Positions 26,361 through 35,855 of a stretch of DNA of 64,000 nucleotides are shown in pieces (the stretch's first letter is position 1; the number at the start of each line of letters is the position of its first letter). The notes beneath the pieces were generated by a model. That model searched no databases and was not told the origin of the DNA. It was given only the letters and a program-made list of their open reading frames with translations. The stretch comes from Castellaniella sp034675905 (GTDB lineage Bacteria > Pseudomonadota > Gammaproteobacteria > Burkholderiales > Burkholderiaceae_B): NCBI RefSeq assembly GCF_034675905.1, contig NZ_JAUCCV010000002.1:639955-703954 (forward strand), written 5' to 3'. The translations under genes and the position numbers were made by a program.

Positions 26361-27530
26361 TCAGTCAGCCTGTTTACGCAGGAAAGCAGGGATGTCGAAA
26401 TGATCCATGCCTGCGCCTTCCAGGGCCCGAACCTGAGCCGAGGCATTGGAGCGCGGATTGCGGATGACCGACGGTACGTCCGTCCCCGAAAAATCATGCC
26501 CCATGTGCACCGGCTGATTGTCGGTGCCGGTACGCTGGGCTTCGACAGGATGCGGCACCAGCGTCGGCTTGGTGATGGCCGCGCCCAGGCCGGTCGCCAC
26601 GACCGTCACCCGCAGGTTCTCGCCCATGGACTCGTCATAGGCCGTACCGAAGATCACGGTAGCGTCTTCCGAAGCATAGCTGCGGATGGTGTCCATGATC
26701 TCGCGGGTTTCGCGCATCTTCAGCGAGCGGCTGGCCGTGATGTTCACCAGGATGCCGCGCGCGCCATGCAGATCGACGCCTTCCAGCAGCGGGCAGGCAA
26801 TGGCCTGTTCGGCTGCGATCCGCGCGCGATCCGCGCCGCCTGCCACGGACGTGCCCATCATGGCTTGCCCTTGCTCGCCCATGATGGTCTTGACGTCTTC
26901 GAAGTCGACGTTGACATTGCCTTCGACATTGATGATCTCGGCGATCCCGGCGCACGCATTGTGCAGCACGTCATCGGCCGCCTGGAAGCAGTCTTCCTGG
27001 GTGGCGTCCTCGTCCATCAGCTCGTACAGGTTTTCGTTCAGCACCACGACCAGAGAATGCACGTGGCGGGACAGTTCGCGGATGCCTTCCTCGGCCAGGC
27101 GCATGCGCTTGTTGCCTTCGAACACGAACGGTTTGGTGACGACACCCACCGTCAGGATCCCCAATTCCTTGGCGACTTCGGCCACGACCGGGCCAGCTCC
27201 CGTGCCGGTGCCCCCGCCCATTCCGGCGGTGATGAACACCATGTGGGCGCCATTCAGAGCCGCGCGGATTTCCTCGCGGGCCGTCTCGGCCGCCGTGCGG
27301 CCCTGGTCGGGCTTGGCGCCTGCGCCCAGGCCGGAGCGGCCCAGACGGATCTGCACGGGGGCCTCGCTGGCCAGCAAGGCCTGAGAGTCCGTGTTGGCGC
27401 AGATGAACTCCACGCCCTGGACGCCTGAATGGATCATATGGGCCACGGCGTTGCCGCCCGCCCCGCCGACGCCGACCACCTTGATCACCGTCCCGTTTCT
27501 GCTGGTATCCAGCATTTCAAAATTCATCAT
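26361..27530 (-). CDS. ftsZ: Cell-division GTPase FtsZ
   Basis: FtsZ polymerises into the Z ring. The 389-residue protein carries the tubulin signature GGGTGTGAGP (about 105-114), the N-terminal KVVGVGGAGGNAV loop, the synergy-loop segment after VNVDFEDVKTIM, a variable linker, and the C-terminal conserved peptide DIPAFLRKQ that binds FtsA and ZipA. The start is set at the first of two ATGs preceded by GGAG at 27530; the open frame extending to 27611 runs through the ftsA-ftsZ spacer and is not needed. It lies 65 bp after ftsA. Confidence 0.97.
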   Translation of the reverse strand: MMNFEMLDTSRNGTVIKVVGVGGAGGNAVAHMIHSGVQGVEFICANTDSQALLASEAPVQIRLGRSGLGAGAKPDQGRTAAETAREEIRAALNGAHMVFITAGMGGGTGTGAGPVVAEVAKELGILTVGVVTKPFVFEGNKRMRLAEEGIRELSRHVHSLVVVLNENLYELMDEDATQEDCFQAADDVLHNACAGIAEIINVEGNVNVDFEDVKTIMGEQGQAMMGTSVAGGADRARIAAEQAIACPLLEGVDLHGARGILVNITASRSLKMRETREIMDTIRSYASEDATVIFGTAYDESMGENLRVTVVATGLGAAITKPTLVPHPVEAQRTGTDNQPVHMGHDFSGTDVPSVIRNPRSNASAQVRALEGAGMDHFDIPAFLRKQAD

Positions 27531-27595
27531 GGTTGACTCCCTCACATACGGAAAAACAGAACAATCCCCTGATGATTCATGACCGCCCCGAAAGG

Positions 27596-28822
27596 TCAGT
27601 TCATGAACCATTCCTTCATGCGCGTCAGAATGGACTTCACCGTCCCTTTCTGTTGCGCTACTTTGCGACCGCGCGCCCGCTGCATGCGGGCCTCGGTCAA
27701 CAAACCCATGACCGTCGAGAAACGCGGGTTGCGCATCACGTCGGCCAGACTGCCTTCATACATGGGCACGGCCACCCGCACCGGCTTGAGGAACACATCC
27801 TCGGCCAGTTCGACCATGCCCGGCATGAGCGCCGTCCCGCCGGTCAGCACGACCCCGGACGACAGCAATTCCTCGTAGCCGGATTCGCGCACCACCTGCT
27901 GCACGAATCCGAACAGCTCTTCCATGCGCGGCTCGATCACCGCGCCCAGCGCCTGGCGCTTGACGCTGCGATTGGGGCGATCCCCCAGGCCCGGCACTTC
28001 AATCATTTCCTCGGCATCGACCAGCACCTGCTTGGCCACGCCGTAGCGCAGCTTGATCTCTTCGGCATCCGGCGTCGGCGTGCGCAGCATGGCGGCGATG
28101 TCGCTGGTGACCTGATCGCCCGCAATGGGAATGACCGAGGTATGACGGATCGCGCCGCCCGTATAGATGGCGATATCAGTGGTGCCGCCGCCGATATCCA
28201 CCAGCACCACGCCCAATTCCTTTTCGTCGGCGGTCAGGCACGACAGGCTGGATGCCAGCGGCTGCAGGATCAGATCCTGCACTTCCAGACCGCAGCGGCG
28301 CACGCACTTGACGATGTTCTGGGCGGCGCTGACCGCCCCGGTGACGATGTGCACGCGGACTTCCAGGCGCATGCCGCTCATGCCGATGGGCTCGCGGATG
28401 TCTTCCTGGGCATCGACGATGAATTCCTGGGTCAGCACATGCAGCACCTGCTGATCCGTGGGGATGTTCACCGCCTTGGCGGTTTCGATCACGCGCGCCA
28501 CGTCGGTGGCGGTGACTTCCTTGTCCTTGACCGCGACCATGCCGCTGGAATTGAAGCTGGTGATGTGGCTGCCGGCGATGCCGGTATAGACCTCGCGGAT
28601 CTTGCAGTCGGCCATCAGTTCGGCTTCTTCGAGCGCCCGCTGGATGGAATTGACGGTGGACTCGATGTTGACGACGACGCCTTTACGCATGCCCTCGGAT
28701 TCGTGCTGGCCCAGGCCAAGCACTTCGAATCCGCCGTCCGGCAAGATCTCTGCCACGACGGCTACCACCTTGCTGGTGCCGATATCGAGTGCAACGATCA
28801 GGTCTTTGATGTCACGGGTCAT
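27596..28822 (-). CDS. ftsA: Cell-division actin-like protein FtsA
   Basis: FtsA (408 residues) anchors FtsZ to the membrane. Actin-fold ATP-binding motifs LIVALDIGTSK (about 7-17), VLVDIGGGTTDIAI and VVLTGGTALMPG are present, and the C-terminus (MKEWFMN) is an amphipathic membrane-targeting helix. The start overlaps ftsQ by 4 bp. The order ftsQ-ftsA-ftsZ is conserved. Confidence 0.97.
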   Translation of the reverse strand: MTRDIKDLIVALDIGTSKVVAVVAEILPDGGFEVLGLGQHESEGMRKGVVVNIESTVNSIQRALEEAELMADCKIREVYTGIAGSHITSFNSSGMVAVKDKEVTATDVARVIETAKAVNIPTDQQVLHVLTQEFIVDAQEDIREPIGMSGMRLEVRVHIVTGAVSAAQNIVKCVRRCGLEVQDLILQPLASSLSCLTADEKELGVVLVDIGGGTTDIAIYTGGAIRHTSVIPIAGDQVTSDIAAMLRTPTPDAEEIKLRYGVAKQVLVDAEEMIEVPGLGDRPNRSVKRQALGAVIEPRMEELFGFVQQVVRESGYEELLSSGVVLTGGTALMPGMVELAEDVFLKPVRVAVPMYEGSLADVMRNPRFSTVMGLLTEARMQRARGRKVAQQKGTVKSILTRMKEWFMN

Positions 28823-29622
28823 GGTTTGGACGGTTGGGAAGAAGCTGCGGTTTCAGGGGCCAGCGTGATGGCGAATCCATTCGGATAGCGCAAATCGGCG
28901 CTGGCGATCATTCGGTCGCCCAGACGCCGGGACAACGCCGGCCAGGCCTGGACAAAACGTTCAATACGAGCGGCAAAGGGCAACGCGCCCGAGCGGCCAT
29001 GCGGATCGGCGACGTCGGCGGCCGGATCGCGCCCCAGCGTCAATCTCACGCCGTCGGACAAGGACACTTCCCAGGCGTAGCGAGGCGACAGCGTGGCCTC
29101 GCGCACGCTCAGGCCCAGGGGGGCAAACCAGCGGGCGATCTCGGCATAACGCTGCACCACCAGACGCTCGGAATTGCCCGGCCCATTCAACTGGGGCAAA
29201 TGCAGATCGTCCGGCAACTCGCCGGGGTTGGCCGTGAAAGACTCGCCCCAGGTATTGATCATCTGGTTTTCATTCCAAAGCGCCAGGGGCTGCTGTTCTT
29301 CGATACGCACCAGCAACGTGGAAGGCCAGACACGGCGAATCGACGCATGCCGCACCCAGGGCACGGTCTCGATGCGGCGGCGCACCTGGTCCAGATTCAG
29401 CAAGAAGAAATTGCCCCGCACCTGCCCCGCCAATGCAGTCTGCAGGCTGGTGGGACTGATGTACTGCAAGCTGGCATCGGCCATCGGGGCCAGCTGGATC
29501 TGCTGAATCGAAAAATAAGGACGTCGGACCACCCAGGTCAGGGCGCCCACGACCATTGCCAATACCGCCAGCAAAGCCAGCAGATTGGCAATCAGATTGG
29601 TCAGACGGGCGTCCGCAAACAC
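28819..29622 (-). CDS. ftsQ: Divisome protein FtsQ
   Basis: FtsQ (267 residues) is a bitopic membrane protein that recruits FtsB and FtsL. It has a short cytoplasmic head, one helix (about 10-33), a POTRA domain starting at about 36 (YFSIQQIQL), and a beta domain. The start is a GTG with a GGGAGA ribosome-binding site. It begins 12 bp after ddl. The C-terminal tail (PETAASSQPSKP) is disordered. Confidence 0.93.
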   Translation of the reverse strand: MFADARLTNLIANLLALLAVLAMVVGALTWVVRRPYFSIQQIQLAPMADASLQYISPTSLQTALAGQVRGNFFLLNLDQVRRRIETVPWVRHASIRRVWPSTLLVRIEEQQPLALWNENQMINTWGESFTANPGELPDDLHLPQLNGPGNSERLVVQRYAEIARWFAPLGLSVREATLSPRYAWEVSLSDGVRLTLGRDPAADVADPHGRSGALPFAARIERFVQAWPALSRRLGDRMIASADLRYPNGFAITLAPETAASSQPSKP

Positions 29623-29634
29623 AGTTGGCTCTCC

Positions 29635-30585
29635 CTAGTCGGCTGCCGGCCGGCGCACTTTGCAGCGCGCCGTCGCCAGAATCGCCACACACAGCTGGGC
29701 ATAGCTCATGCCCTGCGCCTTGGCCCCCATCGGCACCAGCGAATGACTGGTCATGCCCGGAGACGTATTCATTTCCAGCAACCAGGGCCGGTTCTGTGCG
29801 TCCAGCATCAGATCGGCCCGGCCCCAACCCTCGCAGCCCAGCACGCGGTAGGCCTGGACTGACAGGTCCCGTATCTGACGGCTCAGCGCGTCGGGCAGGT
29901 CTGCCGGGCAGACATAGCGCGTGTCGTTGGATACGTATTTATGTTCGTAGTCGTAATTGCCCTGGGGTGCGATGATTTCGATGACCGGCAAGGCATGCGC
30001 ATCGTCGCCGCTGCCCAGGATGGGCACCGTCAGCTCACGCCCCTGGACGAATTGCTCTGCCAGCACACGATCATCAAGCTCACACGCCAGCGCCAGGGCC
30101 TGCGGCAACTGCTCGACCGACTGCACGCGCGTCACACCCAGCGTGGAGCCTTCGTGAGGCGGCTTGACGATCAGGGGCAGCCCCAGTTCCCGGGCCAGCA
30201 CAGTAGGGTCGGCCTGACAGTCCAGCACTGCGAACTGCGGCGTGGGCAAACCATGCTGCAGCCACAGCCGCTTGGTGGCGATCTTGTCCATCGCCAGGCT
30301 GGACGCCAGCAGCCCGCTGCCGGTATAGGGGATGCCCAGCAGCTCCAACGCGCCCTGGATGGTGCCGTCTTCGCCAAAACGGCCATGCAAGGCGATGAAG
30401 ACCCGTTCAAAGCCGGCGGCGGCCAGGTCCGCCAGGCTCTGGCGCCCGGTATCGAACAGATGCGCATCGATGCCAGATTCACGCAGGGCCGCGCATACGC
30501 CCGCCCCCGACATCAAAGAGACTTCCCGTTCGCCGGACAAGCCGCCATACAGCACCCCGACCCGACCGAATGACTGGCTGCTCAT
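29635..30585 (-). CDS. ddl: D-alanine--D-alanine ligase
   Basis: Ddl (316 residues) makes D-Ala-D-Ala for the MurF step. ATP-grasp features include GVLYGGLSGEREVSL (about 10-24), the HGRFGEDGTIQG loop, PPHEGSTLGVT, and the C-terminal EMNTSPGMT metal-binding motif. It overlaps murC by 4 bp. This is the DdlB-type position inside the dcw cluster. Confidence 0.96.
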   Translation of the reverse strand: MSSQSFGRVGVLYGGLSGEREVSLMSGAGVCAALRESGIDAHLFDTGRQSLADLAAAGFERVFIALHGRFGEDGTIQGALELLGIPYTGSGLLASSLAMDKIATKRLWLQHGLPTPQFAVLDCQADPTVLARELGLPLIVKPPHEGSTLGVTRVQSVEQLPQALALACELDDRVLAEQFVQGRELTVPILGSGDDAHALPVIEIIAPQGNYDYEHKYVSNDTRYVCPADLPDALSRQIRDLSVQAYRVLGCEGWGRADLMLDAQNRPWLLEMNTSPGMTSHSLVPMGAKAQGMSYAQLCVAILATARCKVRRPAAD

Positions 30586-31988
30586 AGCGGGCTCCCCAGT
30601 TGCGCGGGCACCCGGCTGATGGACCCGGCCCCCATGATGATCACGACGTCGCCATCTCGGGCGAAGTCCTGGATGGCGGCAGCCATATCGGCCACCTGCT
30701 CGACAAAGACCGGCTCGACCTTGCCGGCCACGCGCAGGCCGCGCGCCAGCGCCCGGCCATCGGCGGCGATCAGCGGCGTTTCGCCCGCCGGATAGACCTC
30801 GGTCAGCAGCACGGCATCCGCTTGGCTGAGCACCTGGACGAAATCCTCGAAGCAGTCGCGTGTGCGGGTGTAGCGGTGCGGCTGAAACGCCAGCACCACA
30901 CGGCGATCCGGCCAGGCCCCTCGGGCAGCGGCCAGCGTGGCCGCCATTTCCACCGGGTGGTGACCGTAGTCATCGACGACGGCATAGGCGCCACCGCCGT
31001 TGCGGGCCGACACGGGAAAATTGCCGATCTGCGTGAAGCGTCGCCCAACGCCCCGGAACTGCCCCAGGGACTCGACGATATCGGCATCGGGCACGCCCAG
31101 TTCGGTGGCCACGGCGATCGTCGCCAGGGCATTGAGCACATTGTGCCGCCCCGGCAGATTCAAACGCACCGCCAGCGGCGGCAAGGCGCCGTGCAGGCTC
31201 TGGCGTTCCACGGTAAAGGCCATCGTCGTGCCCTCGGCACGGATATCGTGCGCCCGCACCTGGGCGGGTGACTCGATGCCATAGGTGGTGACGGGCCGCG
31301 AGACGAAGGGAATGATCTCGCGCACGTTCGAATCATCCAGGCACAACACCGCGCTGCCGTAGAACGGCAGGCGCTGCGTGAACTCGACAAACGCGCTCTT
31401 GAGCCGTGCAACGTCATGACCATAGGTATCCATATGGTCAAGGTCGATATTGGTGATGACCGCCATCACCGGCAGGAGATTCAGGAAGGATGCATCGGAT
31501 TCATCGGCCTCGACGACGATGTATTCCCCCTGGCCCAGGCGGGCATTGGCGTCGGCGGCATTCAAACGCCCGCCGATCACGAAGGTCGGGTCCAGGCCGC
31601 CGGCCGCCAGCACGCTGGCCACCAGGCTGGTGGTGGTCGTCTTGCCATGCGTGCCGGCCACGGCGATGCCGCGTTTCAGGCGCATCAGCTCGGCCAGCAT
31701 CAGGGCGCGGGGCACCACGGGGATGCGCGCGGCGCGCGCGGCCAGGACTTCGGGGTTGTCGGCATGAATGGCCGTCGACGTGACGATGGCGCCGGCGCCC
31801 TGGATATGCTCGGCCGCATGACCGATGCTGATGCGCGCGCCCAAAGACGCCAAACGGCGGGTGACGGCCGTTTCCTGGACGTCGGAGCCGCTGATGGAAT
31901 AGCCCAGGTTCAGCAGGACCTCGGCAATGCCGCTCATCCCGGAGCCCCCGATGCCGACAAAGTGAATATTCCGGATGCGATGCTTCAT
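30582..31988 (-). CDS. murC: UDP-N-acetylmuramate--L-alanine ligase MurC
   Basis: MurC (468 residues) adds the first amino acid of the stem peptide. It begins MKHRIRNIHFVGIGGSGMSG, with the N-terminal Rossmann motif, then GTHGKTTTTS for ATP, and EADESDASF in the central domain. The start at 31988 overlaps the murG stop by 4 bp. A longer in-frame reading into murG lacks support. It lies between murG and ddl. Confidence 0.97.
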   Translation of the reverse strand: MKHRIRNIHFVGIGGSGMSGIAEVLLNLGYSISGSDVQETAVTRRLASLGARISIGHAAEHIQGAGAIVTSTAIHADNPEVLAARAARIPVVPRALMLAELMRLKRGIAVAGTHGKTTTTSLVASVLAAGGLDPTFVIGGRLNAADANARLGQGEYIVVEADESDASFLNLLPVMAVITNIDLDHMDTYGHDVARLKSAFVEFTQRLPFYGSAVLCLDDSNVREIIPFVSRPVTTYGIESPAQVRAHDIRAEGTTMAFTVERQSLHGALPPLAVRLNLPGRHNVLNALATIAVATELGVPDADIVESLGQFRGVGRRFTQIGNFPVSARNGGGAYAVVDDYGHHPVEMAATLAAARGAWPDRRVVLAFQPHRYTRTRDCFEDFVQVLSQADAVLLTEVYPAGETPLIAADGRALARGLRVAGKVEPVFVEQVADMAAAIQDFARDGDVVIIMGAGSISRVPAQLGSPL

Positions 31989-33058
31989 GCCGATTCCTCT
32001 TTGGTATGGACGCAGGCTTCGGCAATCAGCTGCGTAGCGTTCAAACTCGCGTGTTCGTGGGCGTGGGCCGCGACGGCGGCCAGTTCCGGGCGCTGGCGTT
32101 CGGCCAGCCAGCCTGCCAGACGGACTGCATCCAGATCTGCCTGGGGCATCATCCAGCCGCCCCCGCACGCCGACAGATACCGGGCATTGGCCGTCTGGTG
32201 ATCGTCGATGGCATGGGGCAGCGGGATGAACAGGGCCGCCACGCCCACGGCGGCGACTTCGGCCACCGTCATGGCGCCGGCGCGGCAGATCACCAGATCC
32301 GCCTCGGCCAAGGCGTGCGCCATATCCTCGATGAAGGCGGATACATCCGCCTGCACATCCAGACGCGCGTAATGCTGACGGACGTGCTCCGCATGGCGTT
32401 CGCCCGCCTGATGATGGACCTGCGGGCGCTGGTCCGCCGGCATGGCCGCCAGCGCCTCAGGGATCAATTCATTGATACGGGCCGCCCCCAGGCTGCCGCC
32501 CAGCACCAGCAGGCGCAGCGGTCCCTGACGGACGGCATAGCGCTGCGCAGTCGGGGCGACCGACAACAGGGCCTGACGCACCGGATTGCCCACCATCAAG
32601 GCGTCGGGCAAGACGCCGGGAAAGCCGGTCAAGACCCGGCCCGCCAGGCGCGCCAGCAAGCGGTTGGCCGTCCCTGCCACGGCGTTCTGTTCATGGATCA
32701 CCAGGGGGATGCCGCTGAATCGGGCCACCAGCCCTCCCGGCACGGCGGCATAGCCGCCCATGCCCAACACCACGTCGGGACGGCGCTGGCGCAACAGCCG
32801 GCGCACCTGCAGGCAAGCCGCCGCCAGGGTGAACGGCAGTTTCAGCAACGCCAACAGGCCCTTGCCGCGCACGCCGCCAAAATGCAGGGGCAGCAATTCA
32901 ATCTCCTGAGCGGGTACCAGACGCCCTTCCATGCGATCCGGATTGCCCAGCCACAGTACCTGCCAGCCCTGGGCCCGCAGCGCATTGGCCACGGCCAGAC
33001 CCGGCATGATGTGCCCGCCTGTGCCGCCGGCCATGATGAGGATCACAGGCTGCGTCAT
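31985..33058 (-). CDS. murG: Lipid II synthase glycosyltransferase MurG
   Basis: MurG (357 residues) transfers GlcNAc from UDP-GlcNAc to lipid I on the cytoplasmic membrane face. It starts MTQPVILIMAGGTGGHIMPGL, with the conserved GGTGGH motif, and has LGMGGYAAVPGG, GGSLGAARINELIP and RAGAMTVAEVAAVG in the donor-binding half. It overlaps ftsW and murC by 4 bp each. The open frame to 33238 is an upstream shadow. Confidence 0.97.
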   Translation of the reverse strand: MTQPVILIMAGGTGGHIMPGLAVANALRAQGWQVLWLGNPDRMEGRLVPAQEIELLPLHFGGVRGKGLLALLKLPFTLAAACLQVRRLLRQRRPDVVLGMGGYAAVPGGLVARFSGIPLVIHEQNAVAGTANRLLARLAGRVLTGFPGVLPDALMVGNPVRQALLSVAPTAQRYAVRQGPLRLLVLGGSLGAARINELIPEALAAMPADQRPQVHHQAGERHAEHVRQHYARLDVQADVSAFIEDMAHALAEADLVICRAGAMTVAEVAAVGVAALFIPLPHAIDDHQTANARYLSACGGGWMMPQADLDAVRLAGWLAERQRPELAAVAAHAHEHASLNATQLIAEACVHTKEESA

Positions 33059-34248
33059 CGCCGTTTCCCTCGCATCATGCAGCGTGTTTCGTAATCCACG
33101 CGCAACAACAGGGCGATCGCCACCAGATTCAGCACAATCCCCGAACCGCCATAACTGACCAAGGGCAGCGTCAGACCCTTGGTCGGCAGCAGACCCAGAC
33201 ATACCCCGACGTTGATGAAGGCCTGCACCCCCATCCACAACGCGACCCCTTGGGCGGCCAGGCCGTCGAACACGCGATCCAGCACCATGGCCTTGCGGGC
33301 GATTTCAAAGCCGCGCAACACGATAAAGACGAACACGGCGACCAGGCACATCACCCCGACAAATCCGAGTTCTTCACCGATCACGGCCACGATGAAGTCA
33401 GTATGGGCTTCAGGCAGATAATGCAATTTTTCGATGCTGGCGCCCAAACCGACGCCAAACCATTCGCCGCGCCCCAGGGCGATCAGGGAATGGGACAGCT
33501 GGTACGCGCTGCCATAGGCATTGTCGGGATTCCAGGGGTCCAGATACACGAACAGGCGTTCCCGGCGCCAGGGCGACATCCAGATCAGCAGCAAAAAGCA
33601 CGACATCACCGCCGCCAGCAGTGTAGAAAACAATTTCAGGTTGATGCCGCCGATGAACAGCACCCCGACGGCAATCGCTCCGATGACGATGAATGCGCCC
33701 AGGTCAGGCTCCATCAGCAGCAGCAGGCCGACCAGCGCCAACGCCATGGCCATGGGCAGAAAGCCGCGCCAGAACCCCTGCAGATGCGCCTGTTTGCGCA
33801 TCACATAGTCCGCCGCATACAGCGTCACGGCGAATTTCATCAATTCCGAAGGCTGGAAATTCAGCGGCCCCAAGGCCAGCCAGCGGCGCGCGCCATTGAC
33901 CTCGCGCCCGATGCCTGGCACCAGCACCACCAGCAACAGCAGCAAGGCCAGCGCAAACAAGGGCAAGGCCAGTTTCTGCCAGACCTTCATCGGGATGCTG
34001 GCGGTAAACAGCGCAGCCATCAGGCCGACCATGATGAAGACCGCATGGCGGCCGACAAAATAGAACCGGCCATAGCTTTCGTAGCGCGGCCCGTCAGCCA
34101 GCGCAATCGAGGCGGAATACACCATCAACAAGCCGAACAGCACCAAGGCGCTGACCGCGACGATCAAGCTGGCGTCCACGGTCGGCATGGTCGTGCGGCC
34201 CGGACGCACGGCGTTCAGACTGGCGCTAAGGTCGGCCAACACGCTCAT
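33055..34248 (-). CDS. ftsW: Peptidoglycan polymerase FtsW
   Basis: FtsW (397 residues) is the SEDS-family glycosyltransferase of the septum and partners FtsI. About ten membrane helices can be seen. Typical SEDS segments are GRHAVFIMVG, GFWRGFLPM, the extracytoplasmic loop AYGSAYQLSHSLIALGRGEW, LPEAHTDFIVAVIGEELGF and the late LPLVSYGGSGIV. The start ATG lies in the 4-bp overlap with murD. Confidence 0.97.
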   Translation of the reverse strand: MSVLADLSASLNAVRPGRTTMPTVDASLIVAVSALVLFGLLMVYSASIALADGPRYESYGRFYFVGRHAVFIMVGLMAALFTASIPMKVWQKLALPLFALALLLLLVVLVPGIGREVNGARRWLALGPLNFQPSELMKFAVTLYAADYVMRKQAHLQGFWRGFLPMAMALALVGLLLLMEPDLGAFIVIGAIAVGVLFIGGINLKLFSTLLAAVMSCFLLLIWMSPWRRERLFVYLDPWNPDNAYGSAYQLSHSLIALGRGEWFGVGLGASIEKLHYLPEAHTDFIVAVIGEELGFVGVMCLVAVFVFIVLRGFEIARKAMVLDRVFDGLAAQGVALWMGVQAFINVGVCLGLLPTKGLTLPLVSYGGSGIVLNLVAIALLLRVDYETRCMMRGKRR

Positions 34249-35855
34249 GCCGCCTCTCCTTGATCGCCATCCACCTCGCGGCCTGCATGCTGCCCGGACT
34301 CGCCCGGTGCAGGGCAGTCCGCAGGGACTGCCTCGCGTCCAGACTCATCCAGTTCTCGCACTGCCTTGATGAAGCAGGCGCTGCGATGCGCGTAGTTGCG
34401 GAACATATCCATGCTGGCGCAAGCCGGTGACAGCAGCACGGCGTCGCCCGGACGAGCCAGCTCCAGGCCTTCACGCACGGCCTGCTCCAGGGTCTGGCAC
34501 GGCACCAGCGGCACCGCGCACCCGGCCAGCGCCTGCCCGATGACAGGGCCGTCCTGACCGATCAACAAGACCGCGCGCGCATGCGCCCGAACTGCCGCTG
34601 CCAAGGGCGAGAAATCCTGACCCTTGCCCAGTCCTCCGGCAATCAGCACGACCGGACGGCCCAGGCCCTGCAAGGCGGCAAGCGTCGCGCCGACATTGGT
34701 GCCTTTGCTGTCGTCGATGAAATCCACGCCGGCAATGGACTGGATGAATTCAGTCCGATGGGCTTCGCCCCGATAGTCACGCAAGGCGTGCAGCATGCGA
34801 GCCCAATCCAGGCCGGCTGCCGCCCCCAGCGCCAAGGCGGCCAGGGCGTTGAGCGCATTATGCTGCCCGCGGATCTGCAAGGCGTCGGCTGGCATCAGCG
34901 CCTGCGCCGTTCCCTGGGGGCGGCGCGCCGGTTCAACAGCCGCCTGCGTCTTGCGGCGCGGCGCGACCGGTTCAGGCTCCGGCTCGGCCATGGGCGCCGC
35001 CGCCAGCCAGCTCAGGTCATGCTGCGTCTGCAACCCCAGGTCGCCCGCCAGTACGGGGGCGTCAGGGCCAAAGCTGCGTACATCGAGATCGCCCAGATCC
35101 TGAACCATTGTCCGCACCCGCGCATCAGCACGATTGACGATGCGCACCCGCGCCATCGTCAAGATCCGCGCCTTGGCTGCCGCATAAGCGCTCATGGAAC
35201 CATGCCAGTCCAGATGATCCTGGGTGATGTTCAGCACCACGGCAGCATCGGCCGCCAGCGAAGTGGTGGCTTCCAGCTGAAAACTGGACAACTCCAAAAC
35301 CCAGACATCAGGCAGATCATCCGTCTGCAGGGCATCCAGCAGGCTGTCCAACGCCGCCGGGCTGATATTGCCCGCCGCGCGCACGCGCCGCCCGCAGCCT
35401 TGCGCCAGATGGCGCGTCAGCGATGTCACCGTGGTCTTGCCATTGGTGCCGGTGACAGCCAGCACGACGGGCGCATAGCCCTGCGGACGCAGATCCGCCA
35501 GCGCCCTGGCAAAGAGTTCGATTTCACCCAGAACCTCGATGCCGCGGGCGCGGGCCGCTTCCAACAACCCGGCAATCGGGGCCTCATGCGGATTCAATCC
35601 GGGGCTGAGCACCAGGGTCAGCACGCCATCCAGCGCCGTTTCCTGCAGGGCCTGCGGCCCCAGATGCAGGTCGGCGGCTATCCCGCTATCCCGCAGGGCC
35701 GCCAAGCCACCCGGTTCGTCGCGCGTATCCAGCACCCGCAGCGGCGCCCCTTGGGCCGCGCACCAGCGCGCAGCGGCCACGCCGGTTTCTCCCAACCCCA
35801 GAATCAGGGTCAGGCCGTCGCGGCGCAGGGAGGGGAACTGGTATTGGACAGTCAT
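34245..35855 (-). CDS. murD: UDP-MurNAc-L-alanine--D-glutamate ligase MurD (long form)
   Basis: MurD adds D-glutamate. At 536 residues it is about 80-100 residues longer than the usual enzyme. It begins with a GLGETGVAAARW nucleotide-like motif, then TGTNGKTTVTSL, and has the central NITQDHLDWHGS and the C-terminal DDSKGTN motifs. A Pro/Glu- and Arg-rich segment (PEPEPVAPRRK and following, about 285-318) interrupts the central domain, and the C-terminus is extended by about 30 residues. The start at 35855 overlaps mraY by 4 bp; an in-frame upstream extension inside mraY is ignored. The extra segment is probably a disordered loop. Confidence 0.94.
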   Translation of the reverse strand: MTVQYQFPSLRRDGLTLILGLGETGVAAARWCAAQGAPLRVLDTRDEPGGLAALRDSGIAADLHLGPQALQETALDGVLTLVLSPGLNPHEAPIAGLLEAARARGIEVLGEIELFARALADLRPQGYAPVVLAVTGTNGKTTVTSLTRHLAQGCGRRVRAAGNISPAALDSLLDALQTDDLPDVWVLELSSFQLEATTSLAADAAVVLNITQDHLDWHGSMSAYAAAKARILTMARVRIVNRADARVRTMVQDLGDLDVRSFGPDAPVLAGDLGLQTQHDLSWLAAAPMAEPEPEPVAPRRKTQAAVEPARRPQGTAQALMPADALQIRGQHNALNALAALALGAAAGLDWARMLHALRDYRGEAHRTEFIQSIAGVDFIDDSKGTNVGATLAALQGLGRPVVLIAGGLGKGQDFSPLAAAVRAHARAVLLIGQDGPVIGQALAGCAVPLVPCQTLEQAVREGLELARPGDAVLLSPACASMDMFRNYAHRSACFIKAVRELDESGREAVPADCPAPGESGQHAGREVDGDQGEAA

